Assembly: GCF_009905605.1 (NCBI RefSeq)
Contig: NZ_JAAAKZ010000006.1
Coordinates: 124,001-188,000, forward strand
From: Runella sp. CRIBMP
Lineage (GTDB): Bacteria; Bacteroidota; Bacteroidia; Cytophagales; Spirosomataceae
Reading direction: 5' to 3'
Length of the DNA: 64,000 bases
How positions within the stretch are numbered: position 1 is the first letter of the stretch; every line of letters starts with the position of its first letter. This document shows positions 56,861 to 64,000 of this stretch, one piece after another. Position numbers and translations under genes: made by a program. Below the pieces are notes generated by a model that was given only the letters and a program-made list of their open reading frames with translations, searched no databases and was not told the DNA's origin.

Positions 56861-58651
56861 ATGAATACCAGAAATGCTTGCTTACTTTTTTTGATTTGGC
56901 TCATTAGTATATCCACCTTAGCTCAAGAACGTATTGAGCTAAGGCCCTCAAAAGAATCGGTTTCAGTAGGATTGAAGTGCGGCGTTTTGGAGGATTCGGA
57001 AGGGGTTTTTAACCTTCAAACCATTCAAAAAATACCCTTTATAAGAGCCATGTCGACCATCCCGAACAGTGGGTATACGACTTCGGTCGTTTGGGTGAAA
57101 ATAAATGTACTGAAAACGGGAGAAAATCGGTGGTATTTAGAAATTGACAACCCCCGCTTGAACGATGTGACATTGTACGTGATTCATGACCAAAAAATGG
57201 TATACACCCAAAAGTTAGGAGATGCTTTACCTTTTGACGCTTATTCTATCCCCGACCGAAGCCCCATTTTCAATCTCCCTTTGGCGTCTAATCAATCGTA
57301 CACCCTGTATTTGCGGGCGGTTTCGACCGAAGATTTAAAATTACCGCTGACGTTTTGGGAAGAACATCAACTGTACGCTCATTTGGCGGGCAAAAACCTT
57401 ATTTGGGGGATTTATTTCGGGTTTATTTTGCTCATTACGCTGTATAATTTCTTTTTATGGTTCGTAACCCGCGATTCAATTTATGGCCATTATTGTCTTT
57501 ATGTGTTGTTTTTTGGTGCATTTCAATTTTGTTTGTACGGTTTTGGCTATCAATATATTTGGAGTAACTCCGTGTTTAATGACCGTTCCCACATCTTTTT
57601 TTTGGGTATCTCGGGCGTATTTCTGACGTTCTTTTCGCTTGCTTTTTTGGACCCGTACAAACGCTTTCCTTGGTTAAAACTGTTCATGAAAACCGCCGCT
57701 TATGTCTTTGCGGTGGGTTTTACGGCTTGCCTGTTTTGGTATAATTCGTACATCAACGTGGTTTTTATTACCGCCGCTGCCGTAATGGTTGGCATTCAGT
57801 GTTACAGCGCTATCGGCTTGGCGTGGGCGGGTTCAAAAATGGCTCAATTGTATTTGCTGGCTTCAGGTACGCTGTCAGTGGCGGTGTTGGTGGTAGGGAT
57901 GAAAAATCTTGGTTGGATTTCCGCCGACAACCAAGATTATTACCTTATGGCGGGATCTATGTTTGAAATCGTTTTGTTTTCACTGGCGTTGGGGTATCGG
58001 CTACGGTCGATGCAGCTTGAAAAACTTCGTCAACAACAGATGAGAGATGAGATTTCAATCAATCTGCACGATGATTTGGGGGCGTCTTTGAGCAGTTTAA
58101 CTATGATTTCGGAACTTAATCGGCGAAAAGCCCAAAAGCGAGATCCCGAGTTGGCGGAAATGTTTGGGCGAATCAGTGAGCGTTCACGCGAAGCAATGCG
58201 TTTGGTCAGGGAGGCAGTTTGGGAAATTAATCCGTACAACGATGCTTCCGAAGAGTGGGTGGACCGGATGGTGACATTTGCGCAGGATACGTTCGGAGCC
58301 CGACAGATTGAATTTGAACTTTTGATTGATGATAATCTTCGCAATGAACAGTTTCCTATAGACCAGCGGCGCAATTTGTTTTTGTTTTTTAAGGAGGCGG
58401 TCAACAACATTGCCAAACATTCAGGGGCTACGCACGCAAAGGTGCATTTCGAGAAAAAAAACGGGGTTTTAAAATTGTTAATCAGCGATAATGGACATGG
58501 ATTTAATGTTACGCAGGCTACCGAAGGCAATGGACTTAAAAACTTTCAAAAACGGGCAGAAGCGCTCAAAGCCAATTTGGCACTGCAATCATCGCCCCAA
58601 TCAGGCACGTGCATAGAATTGACTTTTCGGGCGTCGGCCTACTTAAATTAA
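56861..58651 (+). CDS. 7TM-DISM sensor histidine kinase
   Basis: The kinase (596 residues) has a signal peptide (LLFLIWLISISTLAQE), a periplasmic 7TMR-DISMED2-type beta domain of about 155 residues (VWVKINVLKTGENRWYLEIDNPRLNDVTLYVI), and seven membrane segments (residues about 180-385: LIWGIYFGFILLITLYNFFLWFV, HCLYVLFFGAFQFCLYGFGYQYI, and others). The HisKA_3 region has NLHDDLGASLSSLTMISELNRRK with the phospho-acceptor His403, and the HATPase region has EAVNNIAKHSGATHAKVHF and ISDNGHGF. It is the NarX/DegS-like partner of the NarL-family regulator 38 bp downstream. DISMED2 domains are thought to bind carbohydrate. Confidence 0.92.
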   Translation: MNTRNACLLFLIWLISISTLAQERIELRPSKESVSVGLKCGVLEDSEGVFNLQTIQKIPFIRAMSTIPNSGYTTSVVWVKINVLKTGENRWYLEIDNPRLNDVTLYVIHDQKMVYTQKLGDALPFDAYSIPDRSPIFNLPLASNQSYTLYLRAVSTEDLKLPLTFWEEHQLYAHLAGKNLIWGIYFGFILLITLYNFFLWFVTRDSIYGHYCLYVLFFGAFQFCLYGFGYQYIWSNSVFNDRSHIFFLGISGVFLTFFSLAFLDPYKRFPWLKLFMKTAAYVFAVGFTACLFWYNSYINVVFITAAAVMVGIQCYSAIGLAWAGSKMAQLYLLASGTLSVAVLVVGMKNLGWISADNQDYYLMAGSMFEIVLFSLALGYRLRSMQLEKLRQQQMRDEISINLHDDLGASLSSLTMISELNRRKAQKRDPELAEMFGRISERSREAMRLVREAVWEINPYNDASEEWVDRMVTFAQDTFGARQIEFELLIDDNLRNEQFPIDQRRNLFLFFKEAVNNIAKHSGATHAKVHFEKKNGVLKLLISDNGHGFNVTQATEGNGLKNFQKRAEALKANLALQSSPQSGTCIELTFRASAYLN

Positions 58652-58688
58652 CAGTTGACAGGCATACGTTTTCTTCTCAAATTTACCG

Positions 58689-59351
58689 ATGATAAACCCA
58701 CCCAATATGATACGTGTTGCGCTATTTGAGGATATAAAAGAAATTCGAGAACTCTTAACCGAAACCATCGAAAACAGTGAAGGGCTGTTGATGACGGGGG
58801 CCTACGCTAATGCAAACGAGGCCCTGAAAGTCATGAAACGCGACCGACCCGACGTGGTGCTGATGGATATTCAGATGCCCGGCATATCGGGGATTGAGGC
58901 CGTGCGTACAATCAAGGCTAGTTTTCCAGAGATTCAAATTTTAATGCAGACCGTTTTTGAGGACAATGCACGTATTTTTGCGGCGATTTGTGCAGGCGCT
59001 TCGGGATATATTTTAAAGGATGCTACTCCCGAACGTTATTTAGATGCTATCATTGAGGTAGCGCAGGGCGGAGCGCCCATGTCACCGGTGATAGCCCGCA
59101 AAGTATTGGCGATGTTTCAGGGGCAAAATGCCGCTTCTCCCAAGGAAGAATACCATGAACTCAGCCCGACGGAACAAAAAGTGCTGGGGTGTTTGGTGAG
59201 GGGACTAAGCTATAAATTGATTGCGGATGAATGCAAAATAAGCATTTCTACGGTCAATTTCCACCTCAAAAATATTTACCGTAAACTGCACGTCAACTCG
59301 GCCACCGAGGCCATTTCTAAAGCACTTCGTCAGCAATTGACCAGTTTGTAA
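58689..59351 (+). CDS. NarL/FixJ-family response regulator
   Basis: The regulator of 220 residues has the receiver with RPDVVLMDIQMPG (Asp60 phospho-acceptor) and MQTVFEDNARIF, then a GerE-type helix-turn-helix at about 150-215: ELSPTEQKVLGCLVRGLSYKLIADECKISISTVNFHLKNIYRKLHVNSATEA. It pairs with the 7TM-DISM kinase. In-frame ATG 58707 is a possible alternative start. Its operator could be the 56815-56845 inverted repeat upstream of the kinase gene. The hairpin at 59409-59449 follows. Confidence 0.93.
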   Translation: MINPPNMIRVALFEDIKEIRELLTETIENSEGLLMTGAYANANEALKVMKRDRPDVVLMDIQMPGISGIEAVRTIKASFPEIQILMQTVFEDNARIFAAICAGASGYILKDATPERYLDAIIEVAQGGAPMSPVIARKVLAMFQGQNAASPKEEYHELSPTEQKVLGCLVRGLSYKLIADECKISISTVNFHLKNIYRKLHVNSATEAISKALRQQLTSL

Positions 59352-59408
59352 GGGTAGGCTTATTATTATCTCTTAACCGAAAAACAGCAGAATAATAAAT
59401 TTAAATGT

Positions 59409-59449
59409 AAGGGCAGGTCCGTGGCGGTGTACCGCTTACGTCTGCCCTT
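59409..59449 (+). terminator. Terminator hairpin after the NarL-type gene
   Basis: AAGGGCAG (59409-59416) and CTGCCCTT (59442-59449) form the outer stem; GCGGT/ACCGC near 59424-59435 makes an inner hairpin. It is followed by TGTTGTTTAG. Confidence 0.6.
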
Positions 59450-59522
59450 TGTTGTTTAGGTCTGCGCCAATTCCGTCTTTTGCCTACTTGATTTAGTAGT
59501 TTACAGGGCTTCGGGAAAGCAC

Positions 59523-59530
59523 TACTTTTG
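59523..59530 (+). promoter_or_regulatory. -7 element TACTTTTG for the papain-like protease gene
   Basis: TACTTTTG fits the -7 consensus, 45 bp before ATG 59576. No TTTG is at the usual spacing. Confidence 0.5.
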
Positions 59531-59575
59531 AGTCATTCAAAATCGTTTAATGAATACTCTAAATCCAAGCTGCTT

Positions 59576-60625
59576 ATGAAATTCAATGTCTTGTTGCCCG
59601 CTCTGTTGCTTTGTATGGGAGGCGTTTTGTTTGGTTATGCCCAAGAAGAAGAAGAGCAAGAGCCTGAAACTCCCGTGAAGAAAGTGAATCTACAGTTGCT
59701 GACGCAAAACGCTTCGCCTTTGCAGAAAAACAAGCTAAACCAGTTGAAGTCGCAGGCCCAGACCAAAAAGTTTTCGTTTACACCCCGAGTGACTTCTGTT
59801 TTGGGGGCCGATTTGACCAAAATTACGGGTTACAAAGTGGATAAGACCCTAACGGCCGATAAAATGCAAAAGCAAATAGAGGCCGCCAATAAATCGTTGA
59901 GCGAATCGGGGGAAGGTGGTAATGTAACCACTTTTTCGTCGGCACCACCGCCACCAGTGTTTAGAACCCCCAACCTTCCCGCCATCCGAAATCAAGAAAG
60001 TTGTGGTAGCTGTTGGGCTTTTGCAGCCTGTGGAGCGGCCGAAATAAGTTTTCGTAAAAAATATAATTATAGTACCAATTTGGCTGAGCAACAGCTAGTT
60101 GATTGCGCTACGCCTGCATTTGATGGTTGTTCAGGTTTTTTCTCCGAAGGAGCAATGACCTATATGCAGTTGTTTGGGGTGTTGTACGAAACCCGTTATG
60201 AATACGACGCCCGCGACAACAACCGTTGCCGCGACAACGTACCGCGACGAAAACACAAACTTTTGGCGTGGTCGTGGTTGGATGCCAATCCCTTTAACAT
60301 GGACGATGCCACGGCCATCAAAAGGGCCATCCTGCGCTATGGCGCGGTGACCTGTGGTATTGTGGCAACGGATGCATTTTGTAGTTATGGCGGTAACGAA
60401 GACGAGGTATTTGACGAAATTGCCCCGCAAGATTTCAAGGCCGAAGACGTAAATCATGCCGTGGTCATTGTGGGTTGGGACAACAATAAAGGGGCGTGGT
60501 TGGTCCGTAACTCGTGGGGTACGGGTTGGGGAAATGACGGCTACGCGTGGGTAAAATACCGCCACAATGGCATCGGATTTAATTCTGTTTGGGTAAGCGG
60601 AAAAAAAACGTGGACCAATAATTAA
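59576..60625 (+). CDS. Secreted papain-family (C1) cysteine protease
   Basis: ATG 59576 gives MKFNVLLPALLLCMGGVLFGYAQE, a signal peptide; the upstream TTG at 59528 lies within the -7 box. Residues about 125-349 are a papain fold: QESCGSCWAFAACGAAEISFRKKYN with catalytic Cys146, VNHAVVIVGWDNNKGAWLVRNSWGTGWGNDGYAWVKY with His294 and Asn312. Cysteines in QQLVDCA and DGCSGF suit disulfides. A pro-region (glutamate-rich, VNLQLLTQNASPLQKNKLNQLK) precedes it. It should be secreted and activated by removal of the pro-region. Two secreted proteins of unknown function follow. Confidence 0.92.
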   Translation: MKFNVLLPALLLCMGGVLFGYAQEEEEQEPETPVKKVNLQLLTQNASPLQKNKLNQLKSQAQTKKFSFTPRVTSVLGADLTKITGYKVDKTLTADKMQKQIEAANKSLSESGEGGNVTTFSSAPPPPVFRTPNLPAIRNQESCGSCWAFAACGAAEISFRKKYNYSTNLAEQQLVDCATPAFDGCSGFFSEGAMTYMQLFGVLYETRYEYDARDNNRCRDNVPRRKHKLLAWSWLDANPFNMDDATAIKRAILRYGAVTCGIVATDAFCSYGGNEDEVFDEIAPQDFKAEDVNHAVVIVGWDNNKGAWLVRNSWGTGWGNDGYAWVKYRHNGIGFNSVWVSGKKTWTNN

Positions 60626-60639
60626 CCTCAGCCCGCAGC

Positions 60640-61296
60640 ATGAAAAGAATCATTCTCGGGATGTTTTTGCTCACTTTTGGGCAAACTACCCTCAACGCTC
60701 AATCGGATGTTGCCTTTGAAAAAGTAAGCATTTGCCTTACCAATAATCTTAACCGTTGCCTGAGTAGAGCCCGCGTGGAAACCATCAGCGAAAACGACCC
60801 ACTGACGGTGGAAGTAGTCCTGAAAAGCAATGATGCTCGCTTTCTTAGGGACCAAGTGCAGTATATTTATGTGGAAGCGGCACGAATGTCGCCCAATTGT
60901 CTGAGGGCATCTTCCACCCCCGACAACTGTCCTCCTGATGCTTATTTAGGGTGGTTGGGCCTCTATACCTCCCCGACGGTAACTATCGCCAAGCCACAGT
61001 TGGTGGACGATGCTGATTTTAATCGTCCGCAATTGGCGGCCACCAAAAAACTGCGTCAGGAAATGCTCAAAATCCCCGTCGAAATCGTCGAAAATCGTCC
61101 GGGGCTGCCGGGTGAAAAGCCGATTGGTCGGCTGGATTGGCCTGATAATAAACGCAAACCACCTTATTCGTTTCGATTCAAAGCCAATGGAATGAGGATG
61201 ATTGCCCAAAATGCCCATAAATACTTGCGCGTGACGGTGACCTTGCGAAACGGCGAAAAAATTTCTTCTGACCACGTTCGAATCAATGTGCAATGA
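60640..61296 (+). CDS. Secreted protein, unknown function
   Basis: The 218-residue protein has a signal peptide (MKRIILGMFLLTFGQTTLNAQ). The mature part contains six cysteines (for example VSICLTNNLNRCLSRARVE and MSPNCLRASSTPDNCPPDAY), so it probably has disulfides. No family is recognised. It begins 14 bp after the papain-like protease gene, so it is cotranscribed with it and may be a substrate, inhibitor or partner. Confidence 0.65.
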   Translation: MKRIILGMFLLTFGQTTLNAQSDVAFEKVSICLTNNLNRCLSRARVETISENDPLTVEVVLKSNDARFLRDQVQYIYVEAARMSPNCLRASSTPDNCPPDAYLGWLGLYTSPTVTIAKPQLVDDADFNRPQLAATKKLRQEMLKIPVEIVENRPGLPGEKPIGRLDWPDNKRKPPYSFRFKANGMRMIAQNAHKYLRVTVTLRNGEKISSDHVRINVQ

Positions 61297-61333
61297 GGTA
61301 TATATTTAAAAACAAAACCATAACTTTTACCCG

Positions 61334-62578
61334 ATGAATAGAAACGCGTTCATAAAACGTTTTCCCGCCAAAGTATCCTTTTGGGTGTTTACGTTAATCG
61401 GTGTGGGATTTATTCAATTAATGACTCTTGCACAAAATCCTGACCCGTATGTAGGCACTTTTAAGGCCGAACAGGCCGATATTTTACTCAACATTACACA
61501 GCGCAACAATCGCTATGAAGGCGTGTTTACCGCCGAGGGAAAACGCTATAACTGTGTAGCCAATCGCGTAGTGGCGGGGGTATCTGGAACCTATTCTGAC
61601 AACGGACAAGACATTGAATTTTCACTTGGAAAATTATTGGGGGAATATTTTATCACCACGCAGGGAGTGACCATTCCGATGAAACGGACTTCGATGACGC
61701 CATCTTTCTCCAATACTCCCAGTACAAAACCTGCGACAGCGGCGGTACAACCCGCTCAGCCTCAGGCTACCACGCCAACAGCCGCAAGAGCTTCTGGTAA
61801 AATGTACACGAGTGCTTCAGGATACAGTTTTAATAGTCCTGCGGGCTGGAATTTGCAGGGTCAAGAAAACGGTGGTTACTCTTTCTTGCGCTCGGGGCAG
61901 CAGACGGTTTTGTCCGTTTCTCCTCATGCGTATCCGACGATTCAGGCCATTCTAAATGATATTTATGATCAAAATGATGCCGCTTCCAATACCTATTTGA
62001 AAGTCCGAAAAGAGCGTTATGGCTCCAACGGTGTGCTCGCAACCTACGAAGGAACCATGCAAGGTACACCGGCCGTGTTGACAATCCTCTCCTTGTTGTC
62101 GCCCTACGGGGGTGGGGTCACTTTCACGACCATTGCACCGCGCACAGAGCACACAACCGAGCTACCGCAAACGCTCAAGTCTATGGCAGCGAGTGCCACT
62201 TTCAGCAAACCGCAAACCTCTCCCGCCGCCGATCAATGGCGCAATCGGCTCAATGGTAAGCAGTTATTGTATTTCTATACGGCAAGTGGTTATTCCGAAA
62301 AACAAACTTTTGATTTATGCTCCAATGGCACTTTTATTTCGGGGGGAGATACGTCGGCGAGCAGTTCGGGAGGCTTTGGTGGCGATTTCTCGGCCGTGAC
62401 TCAAGGGGGCGGCTCGGGTACGTGGCGTGTGGGGGCGGAAGGAAATCAGGTAATCTTGGTTTTTAATTACCGCAACGGAAATACTGCTCGGTTTACGGTG
62501 GCCACGGCCCCCAACGGAACGAGTGTGTTGTTGAACAAAAAAAAATACTTTGTACAAGCCAGCCCGAGTTGTCGCTAA
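61334..62578 (+). CDS. Secreted multidomain protein, unknown function
   Basis: The 414-residue protein has a hydrophobic N-terminus (FWVFTLIGVGFIQLMTLAQ), a lipocalin-like beta region (DPYVGTFKAEQADILLNITQRNNRYEGVFTAEGKRYNC, LLGEYFITTQGVTIPM), a proline/alanine/threonine linker (SNTPSTKPATAAVQPAQ), then a middle region (YSFNSPAGWNLQGQENGGYSFL) and a C-terminal domain (LYFYTASGYSEKQTFDLCSNGTFISGG). The C-terminal segment resembles small lipocalin-like domains used to store or bind ligand. It lies in the same cluster as the papain gene and its stop overlaps the terminator hairpin. Confidence 0.6.
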   Translation: MNRNAFIKRFPAKVSFWVFTLIGVGFIQLMTLAQNPDPYVGTFKAEQADILLNITQRNNRYEGVFTAEGKRYNCVANRVVAGVSGTYSDNGQDIEFSLGKLLGEYFITTQGVTIPMKRTSMTPSFSNTPSTKPATAAVQPAQPQATTPTAARASGKMYTSASGYSFNSPAGWNLQGQENGGYSFLRSGQQTVLSVSPHAYPTIQAILNDIYDQNDAASNTYLKVRKERYGSNGVLATYEGTMQGTPAVLTILSLLSPYGGGVTFTTIAPRTEHTTELPQTLKSMAASATFSKPQTSPAADQWRNRLNGKQLLYFYTASGYSEKQTFDLCSNGTFISGGDTSASSSGGFGGDFSAVTQGGGSGTWRVGAEGNQVILVFNYRNGNTARFTVATAPNGTSVLLNKKKYFVQASPSCR

Positions 62579-62593
62579 CGCGGGCTGGCTTGT
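62554..62593. terminator. Bidirectional terminator overlapping the end of the 61334 gene
   Basis: ACAAGCCAGCCCG (62554-62566) pairs with CGGGCTGGCTTGT (62581-62593), 13 bp, with a 14-base loop that includes the TAA stop (62576-62578). On the minus strand a long T-run follows the stem (A-run at 62537-62545), so it can end the - lipoprotein gene (stop at 62600). Confidence 0.82.
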
Positions 62594-62599
62594 TGGCTA

Positions 62600-63160
62600 T
62601 TAATCCTTCAGGTTAAGGACTTTTTTCACTTCATTATAATCTTTCCAATTGACGTGCCCTAGGCGCGCGCCCGTGGCTGGCGGAACAATAACCGCCCGAA
62701 ACTCTTCGTCGACAAAGAATTGATTTACGTCAACATCCTTGGAAAAAGAAATAAAAGCGGAAATGAGCCCAGGCTCCATGGCAAAGGAGTACGTTACGTG
62801 GGCATCGTTGAAATATGTATCCCACGGCACTGCGTTTACAAACGCTTTATTGGCAGCGGTGCGGTTATAAAGAAACACCATGCCGCCATCCATCGTCTTT
62901 TGGGTCAAGTACGTCTGAATAGCGCCCCCTTGCAATCCAATGGTGGTATAACGCTCTGTTTTGTTGTAATTGGTAATGAATGATTGTTTGGAAACCGCCA
63001 CCCAATTGGTTGAATAGAAGGCCGTTCCGCCTGTCGTTCCTGGGTCGCCTTTAGGTCCGACGGGGCCTTGTGGGCCAACGGGCCCTGGATCACCTTGTGG
63101 CCCCGCGCAAGCCGAGACAAAAAGTACGGCGGCAAGTGATAAATAACTTAGAGTCTTCAT
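62600..63160 (-). CDS. Lipoprotein with collagen-like Gly-X-Y repeat
   Basis: I start at the ATG whose complement is 63158-63160 (MKTLSYLSLAAVLFVSAC), with Cys18 of the lipobox. From residue 20 there are about eight Gly-X-Y triplets: GPQGDPGPVGPQGPVGPKGDPG. The following 140 residues are a globular part of unknown fold (STNWVAVSKQSFITNYNKT, PWDTYFNDAHVTYSFAMEPG). Short collagen-like stalks lift surface domains off the membrane. An in-frame ATG at 63181 would add seven residues before the signal. Confidence 0.82.
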   Translation of the reverse strand: MKTLSYLSLAAVLFVSACAGPQGDPGPVGPQGPVGPKGDPGTTGGTAFYSTNWVAVSKQSFITNYNKTERYTTIGLQGGAIQTYLTQKTMDGGMVFLYNRTAANKAFVNAVPWDTYFNDAHVTYSFAMEPGLISAFISFSKDVDVNQFFVDEEFRAVIVPPATGARLGHVNWKDYNEVKKVLNLKD

Positions 63161-63370
63161 AATGTTAGAGAGTACTCCCACCTTCAGGGAGCCGTGTTTT
63201 GGGGTGATTCATATCCTGAAGGTCTTGTGGAGGATATGAAAATACAATGAAATCATTTTTGCAAGATTAACGAGTATTTCTGAAAGATATTTAGAAACCC
63301 TGTCATAAATAATACAATCCTGTTTGCCATGAATGAAGAACCATTTTATCCTAAACTATAGATAAATCTA

Positions 63371-64000
63371 ATGAAAAAGAACATTCTTATTTTGTCAATT
63401 CTGCTAATGCTACTGGGCGTTGGCGTGCGGGAAGTCCAAGCTCAAAATGTAACCATTTTGCCAAACGGTATCAGCCCCTCGCCAGCGGGAGCGGTGCCGC
63501 GTATTAGTTATGAAGCGATTATGGCATTGCCTTCACCGCAGGGTGGCGATTTGGCCTATGATATTACGTTTGGCGTAATGCGCATGTACAACGGCACCGA
63601 TTGGTTGATTCTCCGCGCCACCGATACCGCTCGCGGAGAAGCAGGTATTTATGAAACCATAAATACGAAGCAATTAGAAAATTATTCCGTCGCCGTAGAC
63701 GTAGCGGGCAATGTATACATCTCCGGCCGATTTAAAGGTACATTTTCCGCGGGTGGATTTACGCTAGTATCGGCGGGAGGATATGACCTATTTGTCGCTA
63801 AATTCAATTCATCTGGTACGTTGCAATGGCTGAGGCGTGGGGGAGGGCCTTTTGATGATTTTGATAATCACCTTACCATTGATGCTAGCGGGAATGTATA
63901 CATTACCGGTGGTTTTCAGACAACTGTGAATTTTAATACTCCCTCGGCGTCGGGAAGCAATGAGTTGGTATCAGCTGGGGATTTGGATATCTTCATCGCC
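63371..64000 (+). CDS. Secreted SBBP-repeat protein, cut by window end
   Basis: The frame is open from ATG 63371 to the window edge (210 codons). The signal peptide is MKKNILILSILLMLLGVGVREVQAQ. After about 100 residues come SBBP-type beta-propeller repeats: YSVAVDVAGNVYISGRFKGTFS-AGGFTLVSAGGYDLFVAKFNSSGTLQWLRRGGG and then NHLTIDASGNVYITGGFQ, the D-x-x-GNVYI-x-G pattern of SBBP repeats. Such proteins are secreted, often through the type IX system in Bacteroidota. The C-terminal part is missing, so length and sorting domain cannot be judged. Confidence 0.85.
   Translation, partial: MKKNILILSILLMLLGVGVREVQAQNVTILPNGISPSPAGAVPRISYEAIMALPSPQGGDLAYDITFGVMRMYNGTDWLILRATDTARGEAGIYETINTKQLENYSVAVDVAGNVYISGRFKGTFSAGGFTLVSAGGYDLFVAKFNSSGTLQWLRRGGGPFDDFDNHLTIDASGNVYITGGFQTTVNFNTPSASGSNELVSAGDLDIFIA

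Noticed and set aside
1-64000. tRNA, rRNA, transposase or phage genes
   Set aside because: No cloverleaf, rRNA-like stretch, transposase, integrase or phage structural gene was recognised in the spacers or frames.

Overview
The window reads as chromosomal DNA of a Bacteroidota bacterium, most likely a Cytophagales member of the Runella/Spirosomaceae type. The grounds are the gene families (LytTR regulators with LytS-type kinases, 7TM-DISM kinase, BlaI/BlaR1 pair, CotH protein, Uma2 endonucleases, split transketolase, Rho with a long acidic N-terminal insert), the weak use of Shine-Dalgarno sites, and repeated TAnnTTTG -7 promoter elements, some with a TTTG about 20 bp upstream. The genus is an inference. 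No rRNA, tRNA, CRISPR array, transposase or prophage gene was found.

Layout. 1-1.9 kb: tail of a Uma2 gene and an AT-rich ATPase/TOPRIM-like pair, then the C-terminal half of transketolase. 2.9-4.5 kb: ECF sigma factor, a membrane protein and a Spy-like periplasmic protein. 4.5-7.4 kb: LytTR regulator, exonuclease, and a TetR repressor with a membrane-anchored metallo-hydrolase that share an operator-like palindrome. 7.4-10.5 kb: NifU/Mrp iron-sulfur genes and a cytochrome c-sugar dehydrogenase. 10.8-14.4 kb: CotH protein, MFS transporter, small lipoprotein. 14.5-16.4 kb: LytS/LytTR two-component system. 16.6-21.6 kb: polytopic membrane protein, periplasmic protein, persulfide dioxygenase-rhodanese fusion. 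22.2-24.0 kb: BlaI/BlaR1 with operator. 24-33 kb: leuS, Uma2 genes, a DUF433/DUF5615 toxin-antitoxin pair abutting kdsB, corA, HAD phosphatase, acyltransferase. 33-41 kb: TetR, START, S41 peptidase, AsmA-like and PIG-L proteins. 41.5-47.3 kb: DinB protein and an OmpR-type two-component system followed by envelope genes. 47.5-55.2 kb: methyltransferase, small ORFs, hisS, Uma2, yidC, rho. 55-59.4 kb: RsmI-like methylase, esterase, NarL-type two-component system. 59.5-64 kb: secreted proteins (papain protease, unknowns, collagen-like lipoprotein, SBBP-repeat protein cut by the window edge).

The strongest unexplained signal is regulatory. Three promoters (before 44208, 44662 and 46899) each carry four CTAAK-like elements spaced exactly 11 bp apart, and in all three the last element begins exactly 15 bp before a TAnnTTTG-like -7 box. 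They lie just downstream of an OmpR-family regulator/kinase pair (42082-44132). This suggests a compact regulon for a small coiled-coil membrane protein, an SPFH-domain lipoprotein and a secreted HNYKR-repeat protein. Other points of note are an in-frame repeat insertion in kdsB, shared TetR operators, a BlaI operator over the -7 box, a perfect 46-bp palindromic terminator, a 10-bp inverted repeat between a divergent esterase and kinase, and an unannotated 49-codon gene at 48680-48829.
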